In this document: positions 9,628 to 18,900 of the stretch, one piece after another
Numbering within the stretch: the stretch's first letter is position 1
Layout of the letters: every line of letters starts with the position of its first letter
Source: JALOOB01 sp040766655
GTDB lineage: Bacteria > Chloroflexota > Anaerolineae > CG2-30-64-16
Direction: 5' to 3'
Assembly (NCBI GenBank): GCA_040766655.1
Contig: JAXGQB010000018.1
Span: forward strand, 37,138 to 101,137
DNA length: 64,000 bases
Position numbers and translations under genes: made by a program
Notes under the pieces: model-generated
Databases searched by the model: none
The model's input: only the letters and a program-made list of their open reading frames with translations
What the model was told of the DNA's origin: nothing

Positions 9628-9642
9628 GCGCAAGCTGCGCCG

Positions 9643-9812
9643 GCCAGCGGCACGTCTGGGCGACGCGCGCCGCGCGCAGCGGCACGGCGTTGGACCGGCA
9701 GCGGGATGCCGGCGGGTGGTCGAGTCCAAGCTCAACTGAGCGGCTCAGTTGAGCCCGATGCCGCTTAGGTACGTAGAGGCGGCGCGGGTGGCGCATGAAG
9801 GGGTGAGGGTGT
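9643..9812 (+). repeat. Recombinase 3'-end copy 1 with internal palindrome
   Basis: About 170 bases aligned to the recombinase 3' end (WATRAAR to the stop). Where the intact gene has GTCCGGCGATG, this copy has a 25-base perfect palindrome, GCTCAACTGAGC-G-GCTCAGTTGAGC (9730-9754), which removes the active-site Tyr reading. The copy ends with the same GGGTGAGGGTGTAGAC as the intact gene. Confidence 0.85.
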
Positions 9813-9862
9813 AGACTACTCATTGAACTGAGTTCGGCTTGGCTTAACCTGGAAGGTGCGTC

Positions 9863-10333
9863 ATGTTGGCACAAGTCAATCTCGGTCCCCGATGGGCTGC
9901 GCTGATCGTGTGGGGCGTGGTCAACTTAGTGAACGTACTGCAGGCGATTGGATTTCTCTCGCGGATTTCCTCTGGCAGTCGAGCCCTCAATCACACTCTC
10001 GGCTACGTGATTCTTGGGCTTGGCGTGCCGGCAGCATTGGCACTGGTCGCTTTTCTTCGTGCGCGCGCCCATTGGCTTCAATGGGCAGGTACTGTCGTCT
10101 TCCTGGGATTCCTGGCTCTGATGCTGTGGGTGGATTACATCCGGCCGGTCGAGTTCCGATCACCTGCGCAACCCACCGTTCTCGTACCGTACCTGATACT
10201 GTTCTTCGGCGCGATCCTCCTGATGGGTTTGCCGATGTTCGGTCTCAGCCGGCCGCTCTGGCTCGTCACAGTGGCGACGTCGGTGTTTCTCATGGTGTCA
10301 ATGAGCATCGCGATGCGGGCTGGCGTCGGCTGA
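9863..10333 (+). CDS. Four-helix membrane protein, unknown function
   Basis: 156 residues, start ATG 9863 after GGAAGGTG. About four hydrophobic segments: WAALIVWGVVNLVNVLQAIG, HTLGYVILGLGVPAALALVA, WAGTVVFLGFLALMLWV and VLVPYLILFFGAILLMGLP, plus a fifth possible at the C-terminus. The loop between segments 3 and 4 is IRPVEFRSPAQPT. No catalytic motif is visible. It is the only gene between tail copies 1 and 2, so it forms a one-gene cassette ending 25 bases before copy 2. Composition is less GC-skewed than the recombinase, consistent with separate origin. Confidence 0.7.
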   Translation: MLAQVNLGPRWAALIVWGVVNLVNVLQAIGFLSRISSGSRALNHTLGYVILGLGVPAALALVAFLRARAHWLQWAGTVVFLGFLALMLWVDYIRPVEFRSPAQPTVLVPYLILFFGAILLMGLPMFGLSRPLWLVTVATSVFLMVSMSIAMRAGVG

Positions 10334-10357
10334 GGCGAGATCGGCCACGTCAGGTCA

Positions 10358-10538
10358 CGCGCACGACCTGCGCCACACCTGGGCGACGCGCGCCGCGCGC
10401 AACGGCACGCCGCTCGACCGGCTGCAGGATGCCGGTGGGTGGTCGAGTCCAAGCTCAACTGAGCCGCACAGTTGAGCCCGATGCCGCTCAGGTACGTGGA
10501 GGCCGCGCGGGTGGCGAATGAGGGGGTGAGAGTGTGAG
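10358..10538 (+). repeat. Recombinase 3'-end copy 2 with internal palindrome
   Basis: About 180 bases, very close to the intact 3' end (HDLRHTWATRAARNGTPLDR encoded). A 25-base insert at 10453-10477 has 9-base arms GCTCAACTG / CAGTTGAGC. It ends in GAGGGGGTGAGAGTGTGA. The site of the insert is the same as in copy 1. Confidence 0.88.
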
Positions 10539-10559
10539 GGCACATCGAGCGATACGACT

Positions 10560-10587
10560 TTGCGGTCATTCAGACTTGTGATAACAT
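10560..10587 (+). promoter_or_regulatory. Promoter of cargo gene 3
   Basis: TTGCGG (10560-10565), 16-base spacer, TAACAT (10582-10587), starting about 20 bases after tail copy 2. The next gene starts at 10753, so the leader would be about 160 bases. A CAGACTTG repeat (10571 and 10598) brackets the -10 box. Confidence 0.4.
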
Positions 10588-10752
10588 TAACACTACTCAG
10601 ACTTGATCATGCGACTGCCCGTACGAGAGGCCGACGAGAGCCTATCTCGACTCGGCGACCTCTGGTTTATTCACGCCGGCGCCTAATGCAGACACAAAGG
10701 CGAGCGAACGGCAGATTCTGAGCCGGATGGCTGACAACGGTTGGGATCACTG

Positions 10753-11226
10753 ATGTTTCCTTACGGCACTACTTACCTGGCGCTAGCCCATCAGACCGAG
10801 CCGATCGATCCTGGCTTGGCACTCGTACTAGTTATTGGCGCGATAATCCTGTTCGCGATGCTGTTCGGCGGATCTGATAGCAGCACCCCCACGCAGGCCC
10901 ACAACGCCTCCCCGAATGCAGCCGCGATGCCAGCCAATGACAGGCAAGCCGTGGAGTCGGTGATCCTGATTCTCGGTGAAAGCACATCCAGCAATCGTCT
11001 CAGCATGCTCCGTCACCTGTACTCTCAACTGCCTGCGCGCATACCAGAAGATCGGATCTGCGCTCTCCTGGATGGCATGACCAACAGTGTGAGGCTGGAG
11101 GCACTTCGGCTTCTCCGTCCCAAGTTCCCCCCCAATATTCCTGTGCCAACCGCACAGAGAATCGTGGAACCAATGACCACCCAGCAGCGTGAGACCGCAA
11201 TTGCCCTGATCTACCCGCACCACTAG
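10753..11226 (+). CDS. Membrane-anchored protein of unknown function
   Basis: 157 residues from ATG 10753; a TTG at 10741 is also possible. One N-terminal transmembrane segment (GLALVLVIGAIILFAMLF) is followed by a Ser/Thr/Ala-rich linker. A helical C-terminal domain of about 100 residues follows (AVESVILILGESTSSNRLSM, VRLEALRLLRPKFPPN), which looks like one or two HEAT-like helix pairs. It is the first gene of the third cassette interval. The antisense frame over the same bases is also open but lacks a recognisable pattern. Function unknown. Confidence 0.55.
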   Translation: MFPYGTTYLALAHQTEPIDPGLALVLVIGAIILFAMLFGGSDSSTPTQAHNASPNAAAMPANDRQAVESVILILGESTSSNRLSMLRHLYSQLPARIPEDRICALLDGMTNSVRLEALRLLRPKFPPNIPVPTAQRIVEPMTTQQRETAIALIYPHH

Positions 11227-11365
11227 CTCATGGAAGAAGCTGAAACCAGAATCCTGGGCAGCGGACTATTAGCTGTTAAGGAGCGAGACTCGGGTGTGCC
11301 AGAACTCAGATTTCAACGGAGGCCTCGAACATCGATCGACTACTGTCCGTCGTCACATGGTGTGG

Positions 11366-12061
11366 CTAGGCCGCCGGCATCAGGGTGCGGCGAAGGAAGC
11401 CAAGCTGCGACGAGATGCGATCTGCAGCCGCCTCCGGGGTCAGATCGGACTGCTTGAGTCCGCGCTTGTCGCATTTGCACTGCGAGCAGTAGTCATTTGA
11501 AAGGGAGTTGTCAGTACCGCAACCGCAAACCCAACGCTGCTCCAACGACCTCGAGAAAACTCCCTTCTTCTCCGTGTGGCCAACACGTTCGGGGAATGCC
11601 GTTGCGAGTCGTGCAACGATTCCTTCCATGAGCTCCAGATCTGAGAGACCATAAGAAATGGCGGTTCCCCTCAGTAGCTGCAGCGCGGCACGCTTCAGCC
11701 GAAAGTCATCCGAATCCAGATGACGCAGAACCCAACCCAGGTCTACAGCATTCAGATCAACAATGAAGTGCGACGCTACCTCCTCCAACTCAGCGTCAGC
11801 CAGGGAGTCATGCAGACGCTGCTGGAGTTTCAGTACGGGCAGAGCCCGGAAGAAGTCCAGCGCACGGCGCTGTGCGTTTTCGACTTCGGCCGCATAACCT
11901 CGATCTTGGTGAAAGCAAACGTGCCGCAAAACCAAGGGAACAGCCTCATCAACGCCATTCTCGCCGATCGCCTCCCAGGAGACAGGACTCGAAAGGTCCA
12001 GTTGGTCAGCAGTCACTTTGTCCACCAGGTCACTGCGAAGAAGACCACCAACCAACTCAGC
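11366..12061 (-). pseudogene. C-terminal half of an IS21-interrupted YbjQ-domain gene
   Basis: About 230 residues, now detached from its start by the IS element. It reads VGGLLRSDLVDKVTADQLDL at the junction, then an all-helical region (RALDFFRALPVLKLQQRLHD, LKRAALQLLRGTAISYGLSD). A C-terminal zinc-ribbon-like motif follows, CGCGTDNSLSNDYCSQCKCD. With the IS and one CAGC removed, the codons run without a break from the YbjQ half (…RVVRAA-ELVGGLLRSD…). The full protein would be about 360 residues: a YbjQ domain, then helices, then a Zn knuckle. A TTG at 12055 could still start it alone, but no ribosome binding site is evident inside the IS end. Confidence 0.82.
12058..12061. repeat. IS21 target-site duplication, left (CAGC)
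   Basis: CAGC directly before the left end TGTTGATTACG. The matching CAGC lies at 14672-14675 after the right end. Confidence 0.8.
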
Positions 12062-12324
12062 TGTTGATTACGTCTGAATTTTGACCCGGGTTTACGCCTG
12101 AAAACTGACCCACCCCGGAGAGGATACGGTTAAGAAAGACGAGACGGATTCGGTGGACCGAACCCCTCTCGCCTCCCTCTTGGGTGAGACAGAGTATACG
12201 GCCAACGGCGCGATCCTGTCAATCAACTGCTCCAGAAAGACGAACGGATCGGTTGGGCCGAATCCCTCTCGCCTCCCTCTTGGGTACGGTGCGGTACGGC
12301 GCATCTGGCGGGACGCGGCGAGCG

Positions 12325-13104
12325 CTAGGCGGTGTTCTCGCCGGAGCCGGCCTCCGCGTTATTGGGCGACAACTTGCCGCGCATGCGGTAACTGGGTCCT
12401 GGGATCAGGAATACATGGCTGAAATGCAGGAGCCGGTCGAGGATCGCCGCCGCGATCATCTCGTCGTCGCCGAACAGGCGGCCCCAGTTGTCGAAGGGCA
12501 CATTGGTGGTCAAGACCAATGACACCCGGGTGTACAAATGGTTCACCATCTGGAAGAACAGATTGGCCCGGCGGGCGTCCATCGGCGTGTAGCCAAGCTC
12601 GTCGATCAGCAGCAGATCCAGGCGGCCCAGGGCTTGCGTCAGCTTGCCGAGCGTGTGCGTGGCGTCGGCCGCGACGAGCTGCTCCAACAAGGCTAATGCC
12701 TGGCAGCACAACACACGTTTGCGGGCCTGACAGCCGCGCAGCGCCAATGCGCTGGCCAGATGCGTTTTCCCGGTGCCCGGGCGGCCCACGAACACGATGT
12801 TCTCGGCGCGGGCCAGGAAACCCAGTTCCGCTAACTCGCGGATGCGGGCGGCGGGCAGCGCGGGCTGGAAGCTGAAGTCGAAGCCTTCAATGGTGCGGAC
12901 CATGGGCAAACGGGCCTTGGCAATGCGGGCATTGATGGAGCGATCCACCTTGTTGGCCAGTTCTTCCTCGGTCAGGCGCGCGAGGTACGCAGTGTAGCTC
13001 ATTTGGGTCTTGGCGGCCTTCTGAGCTTCTTCCTCGAAGACCTGGGCCATCGTGCGCAGGCCCAACCGTTTCAGCTGCGTGCGCAGCAGTTCCAGGTCGG
13101 TCAT
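12325..13104 (-). CDS. istB: IS21 helper ATPase IstB
   Basis: 259 residues from ATG 13104, overlapping the istA stop by four bases (ATGA). The longer open frame upstream is a shadow of istA. AAA+ ATPase with Walker A GRPGTGKTHLA and Walker B LLLIDELGY, then SLVLTTNVPFDNWGRLFGDD, the standard IstB sensor region. The N-terminal helical domain is DLELLRTQLKRLGLRTMAQV. IstB forms oligomers on DNA and directs IstA to its target. Length and motifs are normal. Confidence 0.95.
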   Translation of the reverse strand: MTDLELLRTQLKRLGLRTMAQVFEEEAQKAAKTQMSYTAYLARLTEEELANKVDRSINARIAKARLPMVRTIEGFDFSFQPALPAARIRELAELGFLARAENIVFVGRPGTGKTHLASALALRGCQARKRVLCCQALALLEQLVAADATHTLGKLTQALGRLDLLLIDELGYTPMDARRANLFFQMVNHLYTRVSLVLTTNVPFDNWGRLFGDDEMIAAAILDRLLHFSHVFLIPGPSYRMRGKLSPNNAEAGSGENTA

Positions 13105-14567
13105 TGGGCCGCCTCCAGAATGTTCTGATAGACCCGCAGATCGGCCGTCAAGCGTGCGGCGTGCAGTGGCTGCGCCGGGCTCACGGCGACAGGCGCGCTG
13201 AGCGCTTCCGTGTAGCCTACCAGGCTGCGGATGAAGTGCTGCGAGTAGGTGTTGTATTCCTCGGCGCGGGCCAAGGCGCAGCGCAGCGCCGTTTCCGGGT
13301 AAATCTCGGCCAGCGCCAGGATGGCGCGCAGATGGCTCAGGGCGTTGTTGGGGTGCTGCGTGCGTAGACCGGTGAGAAAGCCGTCCAGGTCGGGAAAACG
13401 TTGGCGGAAGGCCTGCTCGGCCACCAGCCAGGTGCGTGGCGCATCCTGCCGCAGGCCCGCATAGTGCGCCGGATCGAGCACCGTCAGCCCGCGTTGGGCG
13501 GCGAAGCGATGGCGGGCGATCTCCACGCCTTGCAGGTTGCGAATGGCCAACTGGCTGCCTTGCGACGGACGGAGCCAGACTTTCTGGCGGGCATACTGCC
13601 AGGGTACGCTGTAACGGCTGCCGGCAAACGGCACCAGGCAATCGTAGCTGACCGTGCGCAGGATTTCGTGGCTGCCGACAAAGGGTTGTTCCGGCAGCGG
13701 CGTGAGCGCCGGCCGTTCGGCCGCAAAGAGGTCCAGGGGTCGCTGGCGCGTCGTGGCGTGCACGACCAGGTCGAGCTCGTCGGTCACGAACGCGGCCAAC
13801 GCACGGCCGAAAGCGTCGAAGTCCAGCCAGGCGTGGCCCTTGATGAAGTGCTCTTCGAGGTAGAAGAAGGGCCGCTCGATCTTGCCCTTCGTCTGCGGCC
13901 GGCCCGGCTGGCACGCCACCGGCTCAATGCGGTAGTGACCGCACAATTCCAGAAAATGGTTGTTCCAGGTGAAGCGGGCGGGGTCGGCCGCGGTCACCAA
14001 GGACCGGTCGTTGTCGACCAGCAGACGCAGCGGCGCACCGCCGAAGTAGCGCAGGCCCGCCTCCAGCGCCTCGTAGATCGACGGCTGCGTGGCGTCCAGA
14101 CTCGGCCAGTAGAACTTGCGGCGGCTGTAGCCCAGAATCAGCCCGAACACCACGACCTTGGTCGGCACGTCGCCCAGCATGACGGTGTAGAACGACCAGT
14201 CGAACTGAGCCTGCTCGCCGGGGCCGGTCTCGTAACGCTCGGTGACGCGCTTGTTCGCCGCCTGCTTGATGCCGCGCAAGTACGCGTAGACCGGCGTCGT
14301 GCCGCCGTCGTAGCCCAGCAGGCGCAACTCGCGGATGATGCGCGAACCGATGAAATGCTGCTCGATCGCCATGTTCTCGATCTGCTTGAGAAAGGGTGTC
14401 AGCTTAGGATTCGGCCGCGGCGGCCGCGTGTAGTGGGGCGGGGTTTCCGCATCGAGAGCCGCACGGACGGTGTTGCGCGACACCCCCAATTCCTTGGCAA
14501 TGCCGCGAATGGATTTGCCTTGCGCGCTCAGGTAGCGAATGGTCGTCCAGGCTTCCACGGTGATCAT
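13101..14567 (-). CDS. istA: IS21 transposase IstA
   Basis: 488 residues. An N-terminal HTH (GKSIRGIAKELGVSRNTVRA, about 17-36) is followed by an rve-type DDE integrase core: D in QAQFDWSFYTVML, D in RLLVDNDRSLVTA and E in KGKIERPFFYLEEH. A C-terminal DNA-binding region follows. The first gene of the element, close to the right end. Full normal length, with no frameshift. Confidence 0.95.
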   Translation of the reverse strand: MITVEAWTTIRYLSAQGKSIRGIAKELGVSRNTVRAALDAETPPHYTRPPRPNPKLTPFLKQIENMAIEQHFIGSRIIRELRLLGYDGGTTPVYAYLRGIKQAANKRVTERYETGPGEQAQFDWSFYTVMLGDVPTKVVVFGLILGYSRRKFYWPSLDATQPSIYEALEAGLRYFGGAPLRLLVDNDRSLVTAADPARFTWNNHFLELCGHYRIEPVACQPGRPQTKGKIERPFFYLEEHFIKGHAWLDFDAFGRALAAFVTDELDLVVHATTRQRPLDLFAAERPALTPLPEQPFVGSHEILRTVSYDCLVPFAGSRYSVPWQYARQKVWLRPSQGSQLAIRNLQGVEIARHRFAAQRGLTVLDPAHYAGLRQDAPRTWLVAEQAFRQRFPDLDGFLTGLRTQHPNNALSHLRAILALAEIYPETALRCALARAEEYNTYSQHFIRSLVGYTEALSAPVAVSPAQPLHAARLTADLRVYQNILEAAQ

Positions 14568-14671
14568 CTCCTGCGGTCTCCTTGCTGCGGTCTCACAGCA
14601 AGGATGATGGTCTCCGTGGGGTGGGTCAACTTTCAGACGTAAAGTGGGTCAGTTTTCAGACGTAATCTACA

Positions 14672-15059
14672 CAGCGGCACGAACAACTCTCCCGACGGGC
14701 GCAGAGCTAGCCGTCGAGGATTCACCACGCGCCACAACTGCGGTTCCCTGCGCCGACACCATGAACATCTGCATGCCCTTACCGGAGATCTCATCGAAGT
14801 CGAGTCGAACACCGAGAATCCAATTGGCGCCCAATCCCAGCGCCTGTTGTTTCAATTCATCAAGCACCTCCGACTGCAGCGCCACGAGTTGCTTTCGATA
14901 GGAGCCTGACCTGCCTCCAAATAGATCCGTCAAACCTGCCGCGAAATCGCTGAATAACCCCGTACCCGCAACGAGTGATGCTGTTACGAGGCCGCAATAC
15001 TCCTCAATGACCCAACCGTCGACACTGGATGTGGTAGTCAATTGTACTCGTCCGAGCAT
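14672..15059 (-). pseudogene. N-terminal YbjQ (DUF74) domain of the IS21-interrupted gene
   Basis: ATG 15059 preceded by GGGAGGTG. The ~105-residue heavy-metal-binding/YbjQ fold is complete: DGWVIEEYCGLVTASLVAGT, FGGRSGSYRKQLVALQSE, ELKQQALGLGANWILGVRLD and MVSAQGTAVVARGE. YbjQ proteins form pentameric rings and bind metal; their cell role is unclear. The frame now ends on a TAG made at the IS junction (14668-14670). The missing C-terminal part lies at 11366-12061. A truncated YbjQ-only protein may still be made. Confidence 0.85.
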
Positions 15060-15237
15060 GCTTCACCTCCCAGTTGATGCGCGCAGACGGAGCAGCAGGA
15101 AGCGGTCCCACCGGCGACAAGTCTCGTAACATCGCCCAACTTCCGTTATAGCCTAACCCGTCAGTTCCGCGCAAGACGGCATGATCACGGACATCGGCGC
15201 TAGAAATCCGCCAAGAGAAGGTGATCTGCCCCGTCCT

Positions 15238-15405
15238 GAGCGCCAGGCGCAACGGGACGCCGCTGGACCGACTGCAGGGTACCGGCGGGTGGGGCCCGCC
15301 CAAGCTTAACTGCGTTGAGCCTTCAGCGTCGCTGAGCCGCTGAGGTGAGCCCGTTGCCGCTACGGCGACTAAAGGCCGCGCGGGTCGCAAAGGAGAGGGT
15401 GAGGG
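15238..15405 (+). repeat. Recombinase 3'-end copy 3, diverged
   Basis: About 170 bases of degraded recombinase tail (GCCAGGCGCAACGGGACGCC onward). At the same insertion point it has a longer imperfect hairpin region (15304-15350, GCTTAAC … GGTGAGC, with an internal CAGCG-T-CGCTG). It is the most diverged copy and the last one seen. Confidence 0.7.
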
Positions 15406-15492
15406 CACGGGTAAACCGGTCTTCGGTCAACCCGGCTCGAATCTCAGACTCCTGATCCAGGGGACGAGAGTGCGAGCATCGTCCCCTGGACC

Positions 15493-15790
15493 CAAACCTC
15501 TGCCACGAGCGCCATACCGGTCTTGCCCGCATGGCCGCGGCAAATCCCGAACTGGCTGGCCATGCCGATGTTCATTCTGGCGTGGTCGGCCGCCTAGGTC
15601 CTCGGCAACTTCACACTGCCCCAAACTATCTTGTTTGGAGTGTACCTGACCTCTCACTGGCTGCGCGACGGCTTCGGTGCAGCGGATGGCAAGATCGCGG
15701 TTGGCCTCGCGGGGATCCTCGCTATCAACTTGCTCACAAGTACCGCTGGCCACGTCACCATGTCGCTTGTGTGCCGACTACGTGATCATC
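15493..15790 (+). pseudogene. Possible membrane-protein remnant
   Basis: A frame reads SAIPVLPAWPRQIPNWLAMP, then MFILAWSAA, an in-frame TAG at 15595-15597, then LGNFTLPQTILFGVYLTSHW and IAVGLAGILAINLLTS. Two hydrophobic stretches on either side of one stop suggest a decayed membrane gene. No family is recognised. The rest of 15406-15915 shows nothing else. Confidence 0.25.
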
Positions 15791-15915
15791 CGAGAATACA
15801 TCTTCCAGGCGCAGAGTGGTTCCATGCCGGAACGACATCTGCAACACTGCTTCTCCTCGCACGGCAGTCACTCGCTATTGACATAAGCGTAATATATCAG
15901 CGCTGGCCGATAGGC

Positions 15916-18900
15916 TTACTTGCTTCTACTGGGCGGCCGACCCATTGTGTCTTCACCACCCGATGTCAGGTAATACAATTCAGCAGCATATGCCTGGGAT
16001 GGCCCGAACGAGTCCTTGATGTTTTCCCAGAGATTGGGCAGGATTCTGCTGCGAACGAAGGCCTCATAGAACGGCCCAGCGATCTTCTCTGCTTCGCTCC
16101 AGAATCCTTGACACACCGCCTTGTCCCGCTCCAAAGAAAGCAGCGTCCCGTTCGCTAATCCCTCAATGATTGTCCAACTATAAGCAAACTCAAGAGAGAC
16201 CAACTCCCTTGTCTCGGCAATGTCCATGCCATAACGCGGAAGGTCCTGTACTCCGGCAGGGGGTGCATCTGGGTTCTCGAAGTGCTGAGCCAGGATGCCG
16301 ACACCCGGGATGAACGAGAAAACCTCGACCAAAAGGTTCCCGGTTGGGTCGACATACCTATTCGGGTTGTTGCCTGCATAGACGAAGTGATTCAGAGTTT
16401 GCGACAGGACGTCGATGCCCCCAATGGCGTCCTTACTCATGAATCTGCCTAGCGCCGGACCATAGTAGCGAGCACGCAGGAAGAACAGCGCGGATTCCTC
16501 ATCCCATTGTTCACCCGCGAACATAAACGGCTGTGCCGCGCTTCCCGCATGGCTTCGCACCGCGCCGAAGACATCGAAAGTGTACCCATCCGTGCGCTGG
16601 CCCGCGGCATCCGACAGCGCGCGGGTGCTGCCCAGCCCGTCGGCATGGTAGTAGGCCGGATTTCCTGCGGGGTCGATCTGTGCCAGCAGGTCCATGCCAT
16701 AGAGGTACGCGTTGCTCTGTCCGCCGGTGGTCTCGGTCAACACAACGGGGAGTGCCGACTGCAGATCCTGCAGGTAGGCGGTCGTCGTTCCGTCGGCAGT
16801 CTTGCTCAGGCGCACGCCGTCGCCGTTGTAGGTGAACTGCACGGTGGTCGCGCCGTCGACGACCTGCGTGAGCCGGTCGAGCGGGTCATAGGCGTAGGTG
16901 GCCGCACCCTTGCCTGTCATGCGGCCGTTGTCGTCCCAGGTGAATGCGGTGGCTCCGGCTGTGAGCAGCCGATCGCTAGCGTCGTAGGTGTAGGTGGTCG
17001 TCCCGTGCACCGTGCTGATCAGCGAGGTGCGGTTGCCCATCGGATCGTAGGCATAGCTAACCGTCTCGCCGTCCGGGTAAGTCACGCCGGTCAGGCGATA
17101 GAGGTTGTCGTAGTTGTAGGCCGTGGCGCCGTCGGGATCGGTCATGCTGAGCCGGTTGCCCACCGCATCGACCGTGTAGCTGGCCGAGGTGATGCTGCCA
17201 TTTGTCGGGTGCGTGTGTGCTACGCTAAGCAGGCGGTCCGCATCGTCGTAGATGTAAACGGCCTGAACGCCGTTGGGATAGACGACGCCGTCCGGCCGGT
17301 TGGCGGCATCGTAGCTGTAGGTGGTCACGCGCGCGTCCCAGTCGGTGACCGTGGTGAGCCGGCCGGCGAGGTCGTAGTCGTAGGTGACGGCCTTGCTGCC
17401 GGGATAGGTCAGGGCGGTTCGGTTGTCGAAGAGATCGTAGCCGTAGCCGGCCGTGCCGTTGGGCGACGTGACCTGCATCAACCGATCCAGGTCATCGTAG
17501 GTGTAGGTCGTGACGCCGGAGGGGTCGGTCAGGGTCGTGCGGTTCCCGACCGCGTCATAGGCATAGGCGACCGAGCCGCCACCGTAGGTGATGGTGGCCA
17601 GGCGACCCAGCGCGTCGTAGGTGTAGGCCAGCGTCGTGCCGTCGGGCTTGACCTGGCTGATCCGGTTGCCGCCCGCGTCGTAGCCGTAGCCCGTGACGTG
17701 GCTCAGGGGGTCCGTCGTGCTCGTCAGCCGATTCAGCTCGTCGTAGGCGTAGCCCGTCGTGTGATTATTGGCGTTGGTCAGGCTGATACGGTTTCCCGCC
17801 TCGTCGTAGCCGTACTGCACCACGCCGTTGGCTGCATCGGTCACCTGAATCAACCGGTTCAGCTCGTCGTACGCGTACTGCGTGGTCTTGCTGTTGGCAT
17901 CCGTCATGCTCGTCCGGTTGCCGTTCGCATCGTAGCCATAGCCCGTAGTGTGGCCCATGGCATCCGCCTGGCCGGTCCTGCGGTTGGCCGCATCGTAGGT
18001 CGTGGTCGTAACGTGGCCCAGCGCGTCGGTCACCGAGATCTGGTTGTCGACCGAATCGTAGCCGTAGCTCGTTGCGTGGCCGAGCGGGTCGGTGACCGCG
18101 ATCAGGCGGTCCTTGGCGTCGTACGCGTACTGCGTCGTGCGGGTGCCGTTCTCGGTGATGGCGGTGCGATTGCCGGCCAGGTCGTAGGCGTAGGCGGTCG
18201 TCCTGCCGAGCGGCTCCGTCACTGACAGCAGGCGGTTGGCGAGATCGTAGGCATAGCTGCGCGTGCGGCCCTTCGCGTCGGTCTCGCTCGTCTTGCGGCC
18301 CCGGCTGTCGTAGACGAAGGTCGTCGTGTGATCCAGCGGGTCGGTGACCGTGGCCGGGTAGCCGTAGGCGTCGTAGGTGTAGCCGGTCGTGAAGTCACGC
18401 GCGTCTGTGGCTGTCTCCACCTGTCCAAAGGTCGTGTAGGTCCACGAGGCGACGTTGCCCAGCGCGTCGGTGCGCGTGAGCAGGTTCGAGTGGCTGTCGT
18501 AGGCATAGGTGGTGGTGTGGCCACGCGGGTCGGTCTCGGAGAGCAGGTTGTTGCGACCCGCGGTCGTATCGTAGGTAAAGCTGCGCGTGTGGTCGAGCGC
18601 ATCGGTGATGCCTGTGATGTTGCCGCGGACGTCGTAAGCGAAATCGGTGGCGTTGCCCCGCTTGTCGGTGACCTGGATGCGGTTGTTATCCGCGTCGTAG
18701 GTGTATGAGGTAGTGTAGTTCAGGGCATCCTTCTCGCTGGTCAGCCGCCAGTCACCGTCGTACTGGTAGGTGGTGACATGGCCGCGCGGGTCCGTGACCA
18801 GGGTCTTGTGCGCCGGCTCGTCGTAGGCGAAGATCCACTTGTTATCGAGCGCGTCGTACTGCTCGAAGACCCGGCCATTTGCGTCGTAGACGTTGTGAAC

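Larger units (their letters stand above)
12062..14671 (-). mobile_element. IS21-family insertion sequence, complete, 2.6 kb
   Basis: Bounded by inverted ends TGTTGATTACGTCTGAA (12062) and its counterpart reading TGTAGATTACGTCTGAA from 14671. A second subterminal repeat, TTTACGYCTGAAARYTGACC, lies inside each end (about 12090-12114 and 14617-14642), as usual for IS21 ends. It carries istA and istB with a 4-base overlap and is flanked by a 4-base CAGC duplication. Both genes are intact, so it may be active. The stretch 12133-12290 holds two imperfect 53-base direct repeats (…CTCTCGCCTCCCTCTTGGGT) and no gene. Confidence 0.95.

Noticed and set aside
11720..12067. Rightward 115-codon frame
   Set aside because: It covers the C-terminal half of the YbjQ-domain gene and crosses into the IS21 end. 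The minus frame joins exactly across the IS, so it is the real one.
9643..15405. Classical class-type integron with attC sites
   Set aside because: The repeats are pieces of the recombinase gene, the palindrome is only 25 bases in copies 1 and 2, and I cannot see an IntI-specific insert. Kept only as an analogy.
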